Below are positions 10,433 through 22,549 of a stretch of 64,000 bases of DNA, one piece after another. The DNA lies in assembly GCA_963514095.1 (NCBI GenBank), contig OY741268.1, positions 8,881,324 to 8,945,323 of the forward strand, in the 5' to 3' direction. The stretch is from Eutrigla gurnardus (taxonomy: Eukaryota > Chordata > Actinopteri > Perciformes > Triglidae). The notes under the pieces were generated by a model. The model made no database searches. It worked only from the letters and a program-made list of their open reading frames with translations, and had not been told where the DNA came from. The first letter of the stretch is position 1, and each line of letters begins with the position of its first letter. The position numbers and the translations under genes were made by a program.

Positions 10433-11311
10433 CTAGCTACAGCTGTGTAAAGCAAAGAACACCAGCACCATGTCATGGCAGCTACAATAGTTGAGGCAAC
10501 ATTGGCAAACGTAATGTTGTAGTTGTTTAGAATTAGCTAGATGAAAACTGGGGGGAGACTATAGCCTGTAGGTTGCCGTAAAATACTTGAATGTAAAGGC
10601 TAACTAGCATTAATTGCTGAACTAACTTTATCTAAAACGCCAAAGACTGACGTCAATGTTATCATGTTCTCCCCAAATATAAGAAAATAAAAAAATATTT
10701 CGCTTTAGCTTACCTGAAATAGCAAACTTTGAAAGTACTTTGTTTCCTTGATACTCTGTTGCACGGGGTTGCACTCTGGTCTGTTTCTGTCGCGCATGCG
10801 CAGAGATCTATAACTGTCATTGGACAGTAAGGTAACGTAACAGTACGTTAGGCGCGCATTCAGGTCAAATTCAAATTTGAACTACAACACTATTATCACT
10901 ATTACAACAACGATATTGCCAAAGCATCAAGTGTAGCCTATAATATACATATTTTTAACGAAAAACCCAAGGATGACATAAAAGTAAAAGTAAATTTGGT
11001 CACCACAATCATACCTCTGATTTCATAAACAGTGATGAAATACTAACAAATATGTTTCAGATATTTTGTACTGCATAGAGTGTATGAATAAAACACTTGT
11101 GGACGTCTTTCACAAGTCTTTTCATAATTCTGCCGACTGTTTTCATGAATGAAGATGACATTTCCCTGCAGACACACATGGGGGCGCTGTTCTGTCTGGT
11201 CAGTGGAGCGTGTATTGTCTTACAAAAGAGCGACGAGGAAGACGAAGTGACGTGGTTCTAAACCGTTTAGCCGCGACCGCGACACACGCAACCAGATGAG
11301 GCGGGTGAACA
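10433..11311. other. Merlin interior: possible bidirectional promoter region
   Basis: No gene was found here. The stretch separates minus-strand exon-like sequence from plus-strand exon-like sequence. It contains an NRF-1-type palindrome at 10791-10802 and a CG-containing segment at 10770-10870, unlike the AT-rich surroundings. Promoter activity is an inference from position. Confidence 0.3.
10791..10802. promoter_or_regulatory. NRF-1 consensus site
   Basis: CGCGCATGCGCA matches the NRF-1 consensus YGCGCAYGCGCR at all 12 positions. NRF-1 sites are typical of CpG-rich, often bidirectional vertebrate promoters. Whether it is used here is unknown. Confidence 0.4.
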
Positions 11312-11443
11312 ATGGATGCAATGGCGCTAATGGAAGAACTTTTAAAAACTATTAGGCGTTCAGATACAAAGAAGAACAAAAGAAGAAGAATTAGATGGAT
11401 GCAGAAATGCGGTATCATGAAGAGTACGATGAAGTGCGTGTAA
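11312..11443 (+). CDS. Short basic ORF in the Merlin interior, unrecognised
   Basis: A 43-codon frame from ATG to TAA reads MDAMALMEELLKTIRRSDTK and then a Lys/Arg-rich stretch. In the +1 frame the same region continues with MRYHEEYDEVRVTKVN. It could be the first exon of the plus-strand transposase gene or a fragment of an unrelated PIF/Harbinger-like gene. There is no further support. Confidence 0.2.
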   Translation: MDAMALMEELLKTIRRSDTKKNKRRRIRWMQKCGIMKSTMKCV

Positions 11444-11638
11444 CCAAGGTTAATTGAACCCCAGGTTGTTTATAGTCTAAATTAGGTGGCAGTTGTTATG
11501 CGCTGTTTTCGGTGAGTAAAAAGCTGACAGGAGTGTGCATCTCACCTTAGCGCCGATCTTTGCGAGTCCCTCTCAAACGATGTCTGGTGTGTTTGTGTGA
11601 GTAGCTTTGAGAGAAGAGAAGAAAGAGGAAAACACTTA

Positions 11639-12944
11639 GGGCCCTAGTTTCGTAGACCAGGCGCAGTCAGCTTTCAGCGCACCTGCGCCGCGCCTACGGG
11701 GTGTGTCCGCCTGGACTTTGCAAGTTTCGTGCACCGCGCAGGCTTGCGCAGGCTCGCGCAGGCACACCTCCCGTCTCGCCAACCGGCGCAAGTGGGAAAG
11801 AGGGAGGAGAAGAAGGCTTGAGTGGGAGATGAGGAGGAGACAAGGCGTGGACTGGGATTAATACAGCCGATTCAGATCTTCACCAATCAAATGAGCTCCT
11901 CGCGTCACCTTTAATGCGTTAGGGGAGGTTCAGTGCAAGTTCCGTCACTTGACAACCCGATGACAGAAGCAGCGCCGCCGCTCCCACCACGCTCAAGGTG
12001 CGTGTCCACAGGGGCGATTTTAAACGCGTGTGGACGTGCCTCTTCCCAGTATTGCACACTTGGTGGGCTGCCGCAAGAGGATGATTGACAGGCGCTCTCC
12101 TTTAAACAACACATTTTTGCGAGCGTTTGCAAGCGTTCCCGAGGGGCGAGTCGAGCCCGGCGCCTCTGATTAGCATAAAGTAGATTCGACTTCAACTTTA
12201 GGCAAATGAGGAGCGGCCAACTCGCGCGCCGTCTCTCGACATTCGCCGCGACGCTACCAGAATGCATTGCACAGCTTTTCACATAGACAATGAATGGGAC
12301 GCGGGGAAACACCGCTGCCTGTGGACACGCACCATCATCACGTGCTGTGCGCGCGTATCATAATAATAACAATGCCGATATTATAAAAAACAGGAGAGAG
12401 AGAGGGAGATGTTTTGGTCCGAGAGGCTGAGTTTCCGTTTCGCGTGCCATCCGCCTTTGATCTGACGTCAGATGTGACGGGACAATCTATATAGATATAA
12501 ATTCACGTGTTGATTCAATTAGTTGCATTAAATAGTGTTTGTTGTGATTATTTATTGCATTTAAATGTGCCTGGAACTGTGGAAACCTGCCTGTGAGGTC
12601 TCGGTGACGCGTGCGCACTGCGCGCCGTCAGCCAAACTTCCACTCCGCCAGCTGTGATTCGCATTGAATGAATGGACTTTATTTACGCCTTGCGCCGAAA
12701 GTAGACCAGGTTGGAGCTGGCGGGCTTTCAGTGCAGTCTCGGCGAGGCTTTTTGCCACGAAACTTCCGCTACGCCAAGCTGAATCTGTGACGCCTCCCCC
12801 TGCTGCGCCGCCACACCCATCTTGGCGCAGGCGATCCACCAAACTGCCAAACTGACGGTGCGCAAGGCTGTGCGGGTCGAAACTTGCATTGCGCCGGCTC
12901 CGCAACCCTGCGCCGCCCTGCGCTGCGCCACGAAACTAGGGCCC
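11639..12944 (+). mobile_element. GGGCCCTAGTTTCG-type MITE, copy 1 (contains a nested MITE)
   Basis: The ends are inverted: GGGCCCTAGTTTCGT at 11639 and ACGAAACTAGGGCCC ending at 12944. The left flank is TTA, and a TTA also follows the next nested insertion (13296-13298). A 3-bp TTA duplication would fit PIF/Harbinger. The interior is GC-rich with no transposase. It carries a second MITE at 11996-12334. Further copies are at 53338 and, inverted and truncated, at 56896. Confidence 0.75.
11996..12334 (+). mobile_element. GTGCGTGTCCACAG-type MITE, copy 1, nested
   Basis: The ends are AGGTGCGTGTCCACAG and its complement CTGTGGACACGCACC. It is flanked by TCA on both sides (11993-11995, 12335-12337). 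The two other copies of the host MITE (about 53650 and 57497-57507) show the same position empty, which confirms both the insertion and its 3-bp duplication. Confidence 0.8.
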
Positions 12945-12947
12945 TCA

Positions 12948-13295
12948 AGGTGCGTGTCCACAGGCAGCGGTGTTTCCCCGCGTCCCATTCATTGTCTATG
13001 TGAAAAGCTGTGCAATGCATTCTGGTAGCGTCGCGGCGAATGTCGAGAGACGGCACGCGAGTTGGCCGCTCCTCATTTGCCTAAAGTTCAAGTCGAATCT
13101 ACTTTATGCTAATCAGAGGCGCCGGGCTCGACTCGCCGCCTCGGGAACGCTCGAGCGCTCGCGAACGCTCGCAAAAATGTGTTGTTTAAAGGAGAGCGCC
13201 TGTCAATCATCCTCTAGTGGCAGCCCACCAAGCGTGCAATACTGGGAAGCGGCGCGTCCACACGCGTTTAAAATCGCCCCTGTGGACACGCACCT
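12948..13295 (-). mobile_element. GTGCGTGTCCACAG-type MITE, copy 2, inverted relative to copy 1
   Basis: This is the reverse complement of 11996-12334, including CATTCATTGTCTATGTGAAA and AAAATCGCCCCTGTGGACAC. It abuts the right end of the GGGCCCTAG MITE. Flanking trinucleotides are TCA at 12945 and TTA at 13296, an imperfect duplication. A weaker relative is at about 59160-59300. Confidence 0.8.
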
Positions 13296-13573
13296 TTAGA
13301 GTTGAACTGATAAAAAAAAACTAACAGTTAGAAGTCAGGAAACTGAAGACAGAGAGACAGAAGACACCATCGGTGTGCCGCGAGTTCGAGTAGGACGACG
13401 TGAATTGTGTAAACAATAGAAATCCCGGTGAGTCAGTATTAGTATGCTAACAGAGTGCTACAAAAAATTACTTAAGAATTAGCCTTGAATACTCTCTAAA
13501 ACCAGATTTGAACCGGTCCGAATGATTTATTAATGTTTAAGCCTGTGTTAATTGTTTTATGAATATTGTACTG
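13296..13573. other. Unassigned Merlin interior
   Basis: No gene or repeat was recognised. The last eight bases, TTGTACTG (13566-13573), are the left target duplication of the next MITE. Confidence 0.4.
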
Positions 13574-14462
13574 TAGAGCTGTGCGATATTACGATATATA
13601 TCGTAGTACGATATAAAAATGTCTACCGTATATAACCCTCTGTCGTTTATATCGTAATTTTAACGTGTAGGCTACTTGTTTAGCACTGTTGCTACACGGA
13701 TTTCCACTGCATGCGTCTCCGCTGCGTTGCGTCTCCGCCACGCCAGCGGAGCAGATACGTTTCACTTTAGTCTATGGGTCAATCCCCACCAGGTCCGCTG
13801 CGCTGCGTGTCCGCTGCCTCTCAGCTCCGGCAGTCCGCAGCTCTCCGCAACAAATACGGACTTCTATTTCTGGCGGATGCCGGACCACGGCGCAGCAATT
13901 CAGCACAGGGCAAATATAGCGAAACAGGAAGTTCGGTACATACTCAACAATAAAACTTTTCAAAATAAAACACTTGTGTTAATAAAACCACTTGACTACG
14001 TCAAAAAAAGTCTTGTACTCCTTCCTTGGGAACACTGACCTTTGTATCGCTTGGTTGCTGTGTTTACACATATCTTTAACTGCAGCGCGCGATTACGTAT
14101 TTATCGCGAACGACAGACTGTGCCGTGGTGGACTCAAACGCATCCTGTGGGGATTGGCGGACGGCTGCGAGGCCTACTGGCTGTCCTAACCTGAACAAGA
14201 TATTTATTTTTTTATATTTACATAAAAGCTTGTAATAGTTTTCGTTGCAAAAAGTCACGAATAAAAGGAAAGAAGAAAGTGCCATTCATTTGCCTTTCAT
14301 TCACATGGTTATCAAAAATAGTGCTGAGATGTGATTTATTTATTTATATATATATATATATATAATTCTAAGAAAAAATACTATATCGGGATATATATCG
14401 TTATCGGGATATAAAATTAGCTATATCGGGATATAAAATTTTGTCCATATCGCACAGCACTA
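13574..14462 (+). mobile_element. hAT-type MITE with exact 8-bp target duplication
   Basis: The ends are TAGAGCTGTGCGATAT and its near complement TCGCACAGCACTA. Both sides carry TTGTACTG (13566-13573 and 14463-14470). Subterminal ATATCG repeats are typical of this hAT MITE group. The interior has a TA run (about 14336-14364) and a GC-rich middle related to 44460-44500. No transposase is present. Confidence 0.85.
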
Positions 14463-14470
14463 TTGTACTG

Positions 14471-15607
14471 CTAGTTCGTTGTTTGTGTAAACCCTTTCAT
14501 AGCCGCTCGGTGCAGGCTAATGCGGTGCTAAACCAGTAGGCCCCGGTAGGAAAAATTCATGCAGCTAAGCTGATAGTAAAGCTGATAAGAGTGTTGAGTT
14601 AAAAGGAAGCGTTTTCACTGTGTGAACTGTAAAATTAAGGTGATTTATGTAAATAATACGAGTTGTATGCTAAAACCAGAGTTTGATTATTTTGAAAATG
14701 CTAAATGTGAATTCATGTTTTGTTACTGAGCTATGATGAATATTACAAGTTCATGGGGAAAATTATATTAAAAAATCCATTTAAGAAAATAGGAGTAACA
14801 AAGTAAAATGGACACTGGAAAGCAGTAATTTTATTTAAATGCATTTAAATTGACTTTTAGTATAGACACAATGAGTAATTGTCTGCATGGTTGTGTAGGC
14901 TGTTTTTTTTTTAGAGAGTCCTTCACTTGGGTCCTTGGGTTGTCTGCTGCCATCTTCATCTCCATCCCCATCTCCATCTCCATCCTGGTTGCTACTCCCC
15001 CGGGGTCATTCCCACCTCCATCCCCATCTTCACCCCCCCCCCCCCCCCCCCCCCGCAATACTCCTCGTTGGACATTCGTTGTTAAGAGGGCGGTAGGACT
15101 GAGTGCACTCATTTTATTCATTTTTTTCCTATTCATTTGAACTTTTGGGACAATTTGCTTTTTATTACCTGATATCTCAGAGGGTTTCTTTGTTATTTTC
15201 ATTTTTTTGGTTCAAATCAGACAGAGACACTTGAAATAACTGTGAACCCAATTTGTAATGGTTACATTCTAGGTACTGTTGATTTGTTTTATATTCACTT
15301 TAAGCCGCTCACTGTTGTAATATACTGCATCGACCAAAAATTATTAATTGGGACCAATATAACTCTTTTAAACCTTCAGTCTGTGTTTCCTTGTAATTTT
15401 TGGGGTAGATGTTACAGGTCTGGTCCAGCAATCCGCCTGGTAAATATCAGCAGTCTCCTCATCGGGTCTAGAATAAAAGTTAACCCTTATTTTATTGTTG
15501 ATACTACGCTGCCTCAACATACAGGTACAAGTAGAAGGGGTTACATGCGCAAAATGCAATCGAAGGATGCATCTGGTGACATGCCATGTCAAGGATGGCA
15601 TGTCAAG
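14471..15607. other. Merlin interior without recognised genes
   Basis: The stretch includes a poly-C tract (15036-15054) next to CATC-rich sequence. A 43-codon frame around 14616-14735 contains CVNCKIKV and further cysteines, for which I found no support. A perfect hairpin lies near the right end. Confidence 0.4.
15577..15605. repeat. Perfect 11-bp hairpin
   Basis: TGACATGCCAT (15577-15587) pairs with ATGGCATGTCA (15595-15605) across a 7-base loop. It sits just left of a hAT-like MITE. Its function is unknown. Confidence 0.7.
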
Positions 15608-16265
15608 CAGTGGCGGCGCCAGAGTATTTTTTCTGGTTCAACTACGGTGGGGCTAACTCATACGGCGGTGGGGCTCAAATCAATGCCAGAATTTCAATGT
15701 GAATATATAACAACACCCTCCCAAAGCTATAAACACGCACACAGTGAGAGAGAGAGACAGAGACAGCCAAACGTGAATACTTACGTTAACAGCCGGGACC
15801 CGAGTGGTCATCTTCCCCTGCAGGTGTCAACGGTGCGTCCGTAGTTTTATCCAACACGCCCGCCACTGCCATCTGTTGTTCCGTCCGATGTTTAAAAACA
15901 AATTTATCCATGATAAATTTTGACCAGCTTACTAACGTTAACTTAACGTGAGTGACTATAAGCCGCTAACGCTAACTGCTAGAGCCAGGTAGCTTACAAA
16001 CTAGTATCCTACTGTCTCTGTGTCGAGCATACACTAAAAGCGGGCTCACATGAGTGACGTTGACGTACAGACAGTACAGTCTGTTAATGAACCCAGATCA
16101 GTGACAGTTGTCATCGCAGCTGCCTGAATGCCGTTCAGTCCGCACTTTTCTTGGTTATTTTGTAGTTGTTTTTTTCTTGGTGGTTTTATGGTAGGGCTAA
16201 TGGTAGGGCTAACACAATTCTCGATGGGGCTATAGCCCAACCAAGCCCCACCCTGGCGCCGGCTG
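15608..16265. mobile_element. hAT-like non-autonomous element (CAGTGGCGGCGCC ends)
   Basis: The left end CAGTGGCGGCGCCAGAG and the right end CACCCTGGCGCCGGCTG are inverted imperfect repeats of the hAT type. GGTGGGGCT and TGGTAGGGCTAA motifs lie near both ends. The adjacent 8-mers (ATGTCAAG and AACAACAG) do not match, so the edges may be off or decayed. No coding sequence was found. Confidence 0.55.
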
Positions 16266-16506
16266 AACAACAGTTAGCCATCAAGACAGACAACATAGCA
16301 GCAAGTAGTAACATTTGGGTGTAACGTTATAATTGGATTATGTCATATTAAAGAGCCAGAAGTCTGAAATTAGCTCTAACTTCAGTAGCATTAATATTAC
16401 AAAACTTTTGGAAATCACTACAATATAGTTATCCCGTATCATATGCTATTTGATATTTTTATGTGTGGTAGTCTACTTCTCAGGATTTTGCCTTCTTTTT
16501 CCTCAG

Positions 16507-19500
16507 GGTCTGTAAGCATCATAAAAGTTCCCCACGATCTGTACGCAGTGGCTCAATATTCAGCAAATCTCACATCCCTTTGACAAAATGGCTTGAGTTC
16601 ATGCACAGGTACAGTATTCATATATTAAAGAAATCAAATTTAAGTTTCTTAAATAACATATTTAGCAGTGTGATTTATATATGTGTAGTTGATGTAGGAT
16701 CCTTTACATAGTGGATGGTGCTTGTGTACTGGAGCACATCATATTGAGCCGTGTTCCTTATACTATTTTCCAACCATTAACATCCATTGAGGGAGACAAA
16801 ATATTAGGAACACTTTTCAATACATTGCACTCCAGTACACCAGAACAACCCATTACAACCTCAATAATAAACGTAAAGTATAATTATCACCTTTCTGACA
16901 ATGTTACAGGTGTCTTCTTGCACCTCATACAGTACAAATTGGAATGGCACTAACTAATGCTCGCCTAGCACAGTTTACTTTTAGTTTCATGTCAGCCCAA
17001 TTCAATGACAGGATATTATGCAGGCCATGTCAATTAGGTTTCCTAATGACTTTTCTACTTCCTTCAGATTTGCACAAGGTTTGCAGTTGAAGCAACTTGC
17101 CATGATCACTGAGGGGATAGCATCAAGCTCCAGGACATTGACAAAAATGGCGAAAGTACTCAGAAAGGTTGTCACATTACATACTAGTCTCTAACTATAA
17201 TTGATTAGGTAAACAATAGATGCTTGATAAGTTACTACTGTAGACAATTGGATTCAATATTGCTACACAATTATTTGGTACACTCAGTGACACATGCAAT
17301 GTTACATAGTCCTAAACTTGTGCATAGATATTAATCAAATTCCATACTTCAGCCATTGTTACAACTCAACTTGCTAATGTTTTATTTCTTCATTTGAAGG
17401 TGTGCATTGCTGCCCTCAAGCGACTGAGGAAAAGAGGAATGAGGATTGGCGGTCGTCTTCGATTTGTTGTTATCGACGAGAGCAAATTTGCCCACAAACG
17501 AAAGGTGGGCTGCAATGGCGTAGCCACGGGTGTGCCAGGGTGTGCTGGTGCCACCCACAGAGGCAGCTGGCACACCCCCAAAAATTGCCGTCAGACGAAC
17601 GGCAATTTTTGCCAGCTGGACGCATTGCGTGGGCCGAGCAGGCATTATGGACTTGGTTTGGAGGCCTCTGAATTGACTGTGTTTGCGCAACTCATCAAAC
17701 GGAAAGTGAACGGGGGACATCAGTTCCCGTCCATTATTGAAGTGTTGGACTCATGTGACAAATATGTTTTTCCCAACATGAACTGTTAACTGCGTATTCT
17801 TTTTTTTTTTTTTTATCTTTCTTTTTTTATTATTTTAATGTGAGACAATACAATGAACCACCGAGTGATACAAGACATACTTGAGAACACAAGACATAAA
17901 CAGACAGTCACATATGAATAACCCTAAAAATCAATAAATAAAATTAAATTAAATTAAATTAAATAATAAGATAAAGCTAGCAGCAGCAGTGCAAAATTAA
18001 ATATTTCCTGTGCTTATTCAGTCACTTTTCAAATTCATACCCCTATACATATTACTCTAGACCATTCTTCTTTCAAGTATATTTCTAATGGGGACCATTC
18101 CCTTACAAAAACCTCAAGCGTGCCTCTTAATACATGTGATAATCTCTCCAGTGGCAAGATACACATACATTTTTCATACCACATTGTAATATCAGGAGGA
18201 TCTTCGTCTAACCATTTTTGTAATATTGTGAGGCGTGCAGCATACAAAACAACTCTAAGAATGTACCTGTACCTACGATCACAATTGGAATCTAGTCCCA
18301 ATACAAAATTACATGGATTTAGAGGAATTTCAAACCTAAAAGTTTTCTTAATCTCGCTTTGGACCGATAGCCAGAAACTTTTGATTTTTGGACATGACCA
18401 CATTAGATGACCATATGTGCCGCAGTTATTTTTACATTTCACACATAATGATGAGCACGTAGGATCATATTTACATCGAATAGCAGGGGTAACATGCAGT
18501 CTGTGTATAATCTTATATTGAGTCTCGTAGGATTTATTAGAACATGTAATTTTCTTTGCGTTCAACAAGATCTTTTTCCACATCCCCTCATCCATATGGG
18601 ATCCAAAATCATCCTCCCAGGAAGTTTTACTGTTAATAGTTGGGATGTTGACAAACATTTTAGAGTAAATATAACTTAAAACTTTCTTCTTTAAAGAAGA
18701 AGCCTTTAATAGGATCTTTTCAAGTGGATTCACATTCAAGCCACTCTTATATGTTGGTATAGAATGGATATAGCTCCTAAGCTGTAAATAACGAAAAAAT
18801 TGTGTTTGAGGGAGATGGAATTCAGTCCTAAGTTGAGAGAAAGATTTTAAAATCCCATTTGAGAAGAGATCTTGTATTTGAAAGATACCTGCATCATTCA
18901 ATGTTTTAAAACCCACATCTAAGGAAGACAGTTCAAAATCAGGATTGCAAACAATAGGCGCCAAAACAGAGAATTGGTTTTTAATCCCAAAGTGTCTACG
19001 TACTTGATTCCATGTTTTAAGGGTATTTCTAACAATAAAATTATCTTGTATTCCCTGTACTGAAATTGCATTATTTATAAAGGGCATATCCGATAGAACC
19101 GGTTCACATCCAATATTTTCCAAATCCAGAAAGGTGGAATTAGCATCATTATTTAACCATTCAGTAATGTATCTTATTTGTGAAGCCCAGTGATAATACA
19201 TTATATTTGGCAATGCTAACCCCCCTTTGTCCCTTGGTAACTGCAGTTTCTCCAATTTTAATCTTGGGCGCTTACCCTTCCATACAAATTTACTTATCAA
19301 AGTATGTAATGATTTAAAAAACTTAACTGGAATGTAATTGGGTAGCATCTGCAATGGATATAATAGTCTGGGTAAGACATTCATTTTAATAATGGCAACT
19401 CTGCCAAGTAGTGATATTAACAAAGGGCTCCATCTTTGAAGATTTTTTCGAATTTCATTTACCACTGGATCTAAATTCATTTTTATCATATCATTGAAAT

Positions 19501-22494
19501 TACAACATATATTAATTCCTAAATATCTAAACCCATTAGGGGACAACTGAAAAGGAATGTAACCCGATAAGTCAGAACAAGTCAAGTTCCCTAGAGGTAG
19601 AGCTAATGATTTTCCATAGTTGACTTTATAGCCAGAGAACACCCCAAACTCATTTATTATCTGGACAACAGCTGAGACGGAGGGTATGGGATTGTTCAAA
19701 AATAAGAGGACATCATCTGCATACAGTGAGATCTTGTGTGTTTGTTTTTTAGTTTGAATCCCGGCAACTGAGGAGCTAGATCTAATCATCTCCGCCAAAG
19801 GTTCCATTGCTAATGCAAATAATAAAGGAGATAAAGGGCATCCTTGTTTGGTACCTTTACTTATAGAGAAAGGAGAAGACATTACCCCCATAATAGAAAC
19901 AGATGCTTTTGGTGCAGAATATAACAACTTAACCCATTCAATAAACCCATCTCCGAAAGCAAACTCCTTTAAAGTTTTAAACAAATAGTCCCACTCGATA
20001 TGATCAAAAGCTTTTTCAGCATCCAATGATACCACTAAAGCATTAAGTTTCTGAATTTTAACATACTGTAAAATACCCAATAATCTCCTAATGTTTGAAT
20101 ATGATTGCCTGTTTTGGACAAAGCCTGTCTGGTCATGTCCCACCATTTTTGGTATAATATGATTAATCCTAGTGGCAAGAAGTTTAGCTAAAATTTTACA
20201 GTCTGTGTTTTGAATACTTATTGGTCTGTAGGATTCAGGGTATTCTGGGTCTTTATTTTCCTTTAGTAACATATTAATCGAAGCCAATTGTAATGATTGA
20301 GGAAGCTTTTTGATTGACAAAGAGTGTTTAAACATTCTAGTAATTAGGGGAGAGAGAGTAGCTTTAAACATTTTATAAATCTCTGGAGGAAGACCATCTG
20401 GTCCGCAAGCCTTTCCAGACGCTAGGGTACCTATCACCTCCTCAACTTCCATACAAGATAAATCCATGTCACACTTAATTCTATCCTCATCAGAGACCTT
20501 GGGAAGTTTTATACGTTGAAAGAAATCATTCATTTTATCATCCATGCTGACAGTTTTTGATGTGTACAAAGATGAAAAAAATGCATTAAATACATTAGCG
20601 ATTTCAACGTTTGTATAATGCAGTTTCCCATGTTTATCCTTAATTTTATCAATAGATTTGTTTGAAGATTTATTACTTATAAGTTTAGCTAAGTACCTCC
20701 CTGATCTGTTTGCATATTCATATATTTTATGTTTTTGTCTAAATAAACTCTTTTCTACCTTCTGAGATAGGAGTGTATTTAGGGCAGTTCTGGTTCTTAT
20801 AACTTTGTGCCAGTTTGCATTGCAACCATTACGTTTATGTTCAGATTCAGCTTTTTGTAGTTCCAACTCAAGGCGTTTCTGTTCTTTCAGCTTTTTTTTC
20901 TTTTTAGCTGAACAATATGATATAATTATGCCCCTTAAATAAGCCTTAGTTGTTTCCCATAAGTTTGAGGGGTTTGTGTATTCATTATCGTTCTCCTGGA
21001 TAAACATTTTTAATTCTTTTTGAGCCATGGAACAAAAATCTGGGTCAGATAATATAGACCTATTACATTTCCAGCTGTGTCTGTTTAAATTATATGAAAT
21101 GTACATACCCAAAAAGACTGGAGCATGGTCTGATATATGAATAGATCCAATAATACATTTTTCAATTTGTTCTATAGAGGATTGTGGAACAAGAAAAAAG
21201 TCAATTCTAGAATAAGATTTGTGTGGATTAGAGTAAAATGTATAATCTTTACAGTCTGGGTTCAGCAAACGCCAAGCATCTATCAAACCAACTTCATCTA
21301 ACATTTGATGGATAGCTTTTTGTCGACGGGTTGGAATGGCTGATAGATTGCTAGGATGTTTGTCTAATTTCCCATCTAACACACAATTCCAGTCACCACC
21401 AATAATAACATTAGGGGCACTATATTGTACAAGCAATGAGGTTAATTTTGTAAATAGATTCCAGTGGATATTTGGTGCAGCATAAACATTTAAAATGCTC
21501 ATCAATTCGCCATATAAAAAGCCGTATAGAAACACAAAACAACCATCAGGATCAGATTCACAATGCTCGACTTTAAGTGGAAGGTCCTTATTAATTAAAA
21601 TAGCAACTCCCCTACTTTTGCTGTTATAGGAGGCAGAAAATACTTGCCCAACCCAATTTCTCTTTAATTTTAAGTGTTCAGGCTTTGTTAGATGTGTCTC
21701 CTGTAGCAGTCCAATAGCTACTTTTTCTTTTTTTAGGTAAGACAAGATTTTTATTCCTTTTTATACTGCGTATTCTGATAACACTGCCTGTTACAAGTTG
21801 CTCTGTGGAGCGCCTGTTTTCAGTTGTAAACCGGATTAAATCTACCAGCAGAGCTACAATGCTCACAGAGAGACTGAATAGCATCTCGCTGCTCATGTTT
21901 GAAAAAGAGCTTGCGAGGAAACTGGACTCTGATGAAATAATAAATGCGTTCAAGGCCAAGCCACGCCGTCTTGCCCTTTAAATTGAGAGCTGCGCAGTGC
22001 GCACAGGTAAGCAGCAATATCGTTGTGTCCTTTACTCCTGATAAGCCCAATAGTTGTGTTCAGATGGTTAAATAGCTTTGTTGATCATGCGTAATGTGGA
22101 TACGTTATGGCTCTATGAGAGCGCACGAGTACGCGCATGAGTGTGTCATATTTCACTATGTTCATCTCATTGGGCACTGTGTCTGTGTGTATGTTTTTGC
22201 GGTGTTTTATTTTTGAGAACACAAAGTGTGCTTTTTCTATTACCTTGTTATTGATTTATTTGAGAGCATGTCACATGTGTGAATGTTTAGACCTGATGTT
22301 AACTACTGTTGACTATTACTGATAGAAGCACACAACGTGTGGGTATTTTTTGTGTTATGAATGTTGTATTCGAGAGGGATACATTCTTTTGAATGTTTGT
22401 GGAGGTGTAACACTGTTGAAAATAAATTTGGCACACCCAGTATTTGCTGGTGCACACCCAATGTCTTTTTTCTGGCTACGCCAGTGGTGGGCTG

Positions 22495-22549
<55 letters not shown>

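Larger units (their letters stand above)
17590..21981 (+). pseudogene. hAT transposase C-terminal remnant, interrupted by the L1
   Basis: Before the L1, 17620-17789 encodes GLEASELTVFAQLIKRKVNG and IIEVLDSCDKYVFPNMNC followed by a stop. After the L1, 21770-21981 resumes with ILITLPVTSCSVERLFSVVN and AKPRRLAL, ending in TAA. The SCSVERLFS segment is the conserved hAT dimerisation region. The N-terminal and catalytic parts are absent. Confidence 0.75.
17513..22486 (+). mobile_element. Non-autonomous hAT in the Merlin transposase intron (contains an L1)
   Basis: The ends are CAATGGCGTAGCCA and its near complement TGGCTACGCCAGTG, with exact 8-bp duplications GTGGGCTG at 17505-17512 and 22487-22494. 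Without the 4-kb L1 the element is about 1 kb. It retains only the C-terminal part of a hAT transposase, so it is internally deleted. The left duplication coincides with the first eight bases of the intron. The splice donor was therefore preserved and also copied to the right side. Confidence 0.9.

Noticed and set aside
11911..13299. Several overlapping 60-130-codon ORFs on both strands
   Set aside because: They lie within noncoding GC-rich MITEs. The same frames recur in the other MITE copies with stops, so they reflect base composition.
14616..14735. 43-codon frame with a CVNCKIKV cysteine pair, considered as the missing zinc-ribbon exon of the Merlin transposase
   Set aside because: The order and spacing of cysteines do not fit the expected ribbon, and no donor site joins it in phase to 16507.
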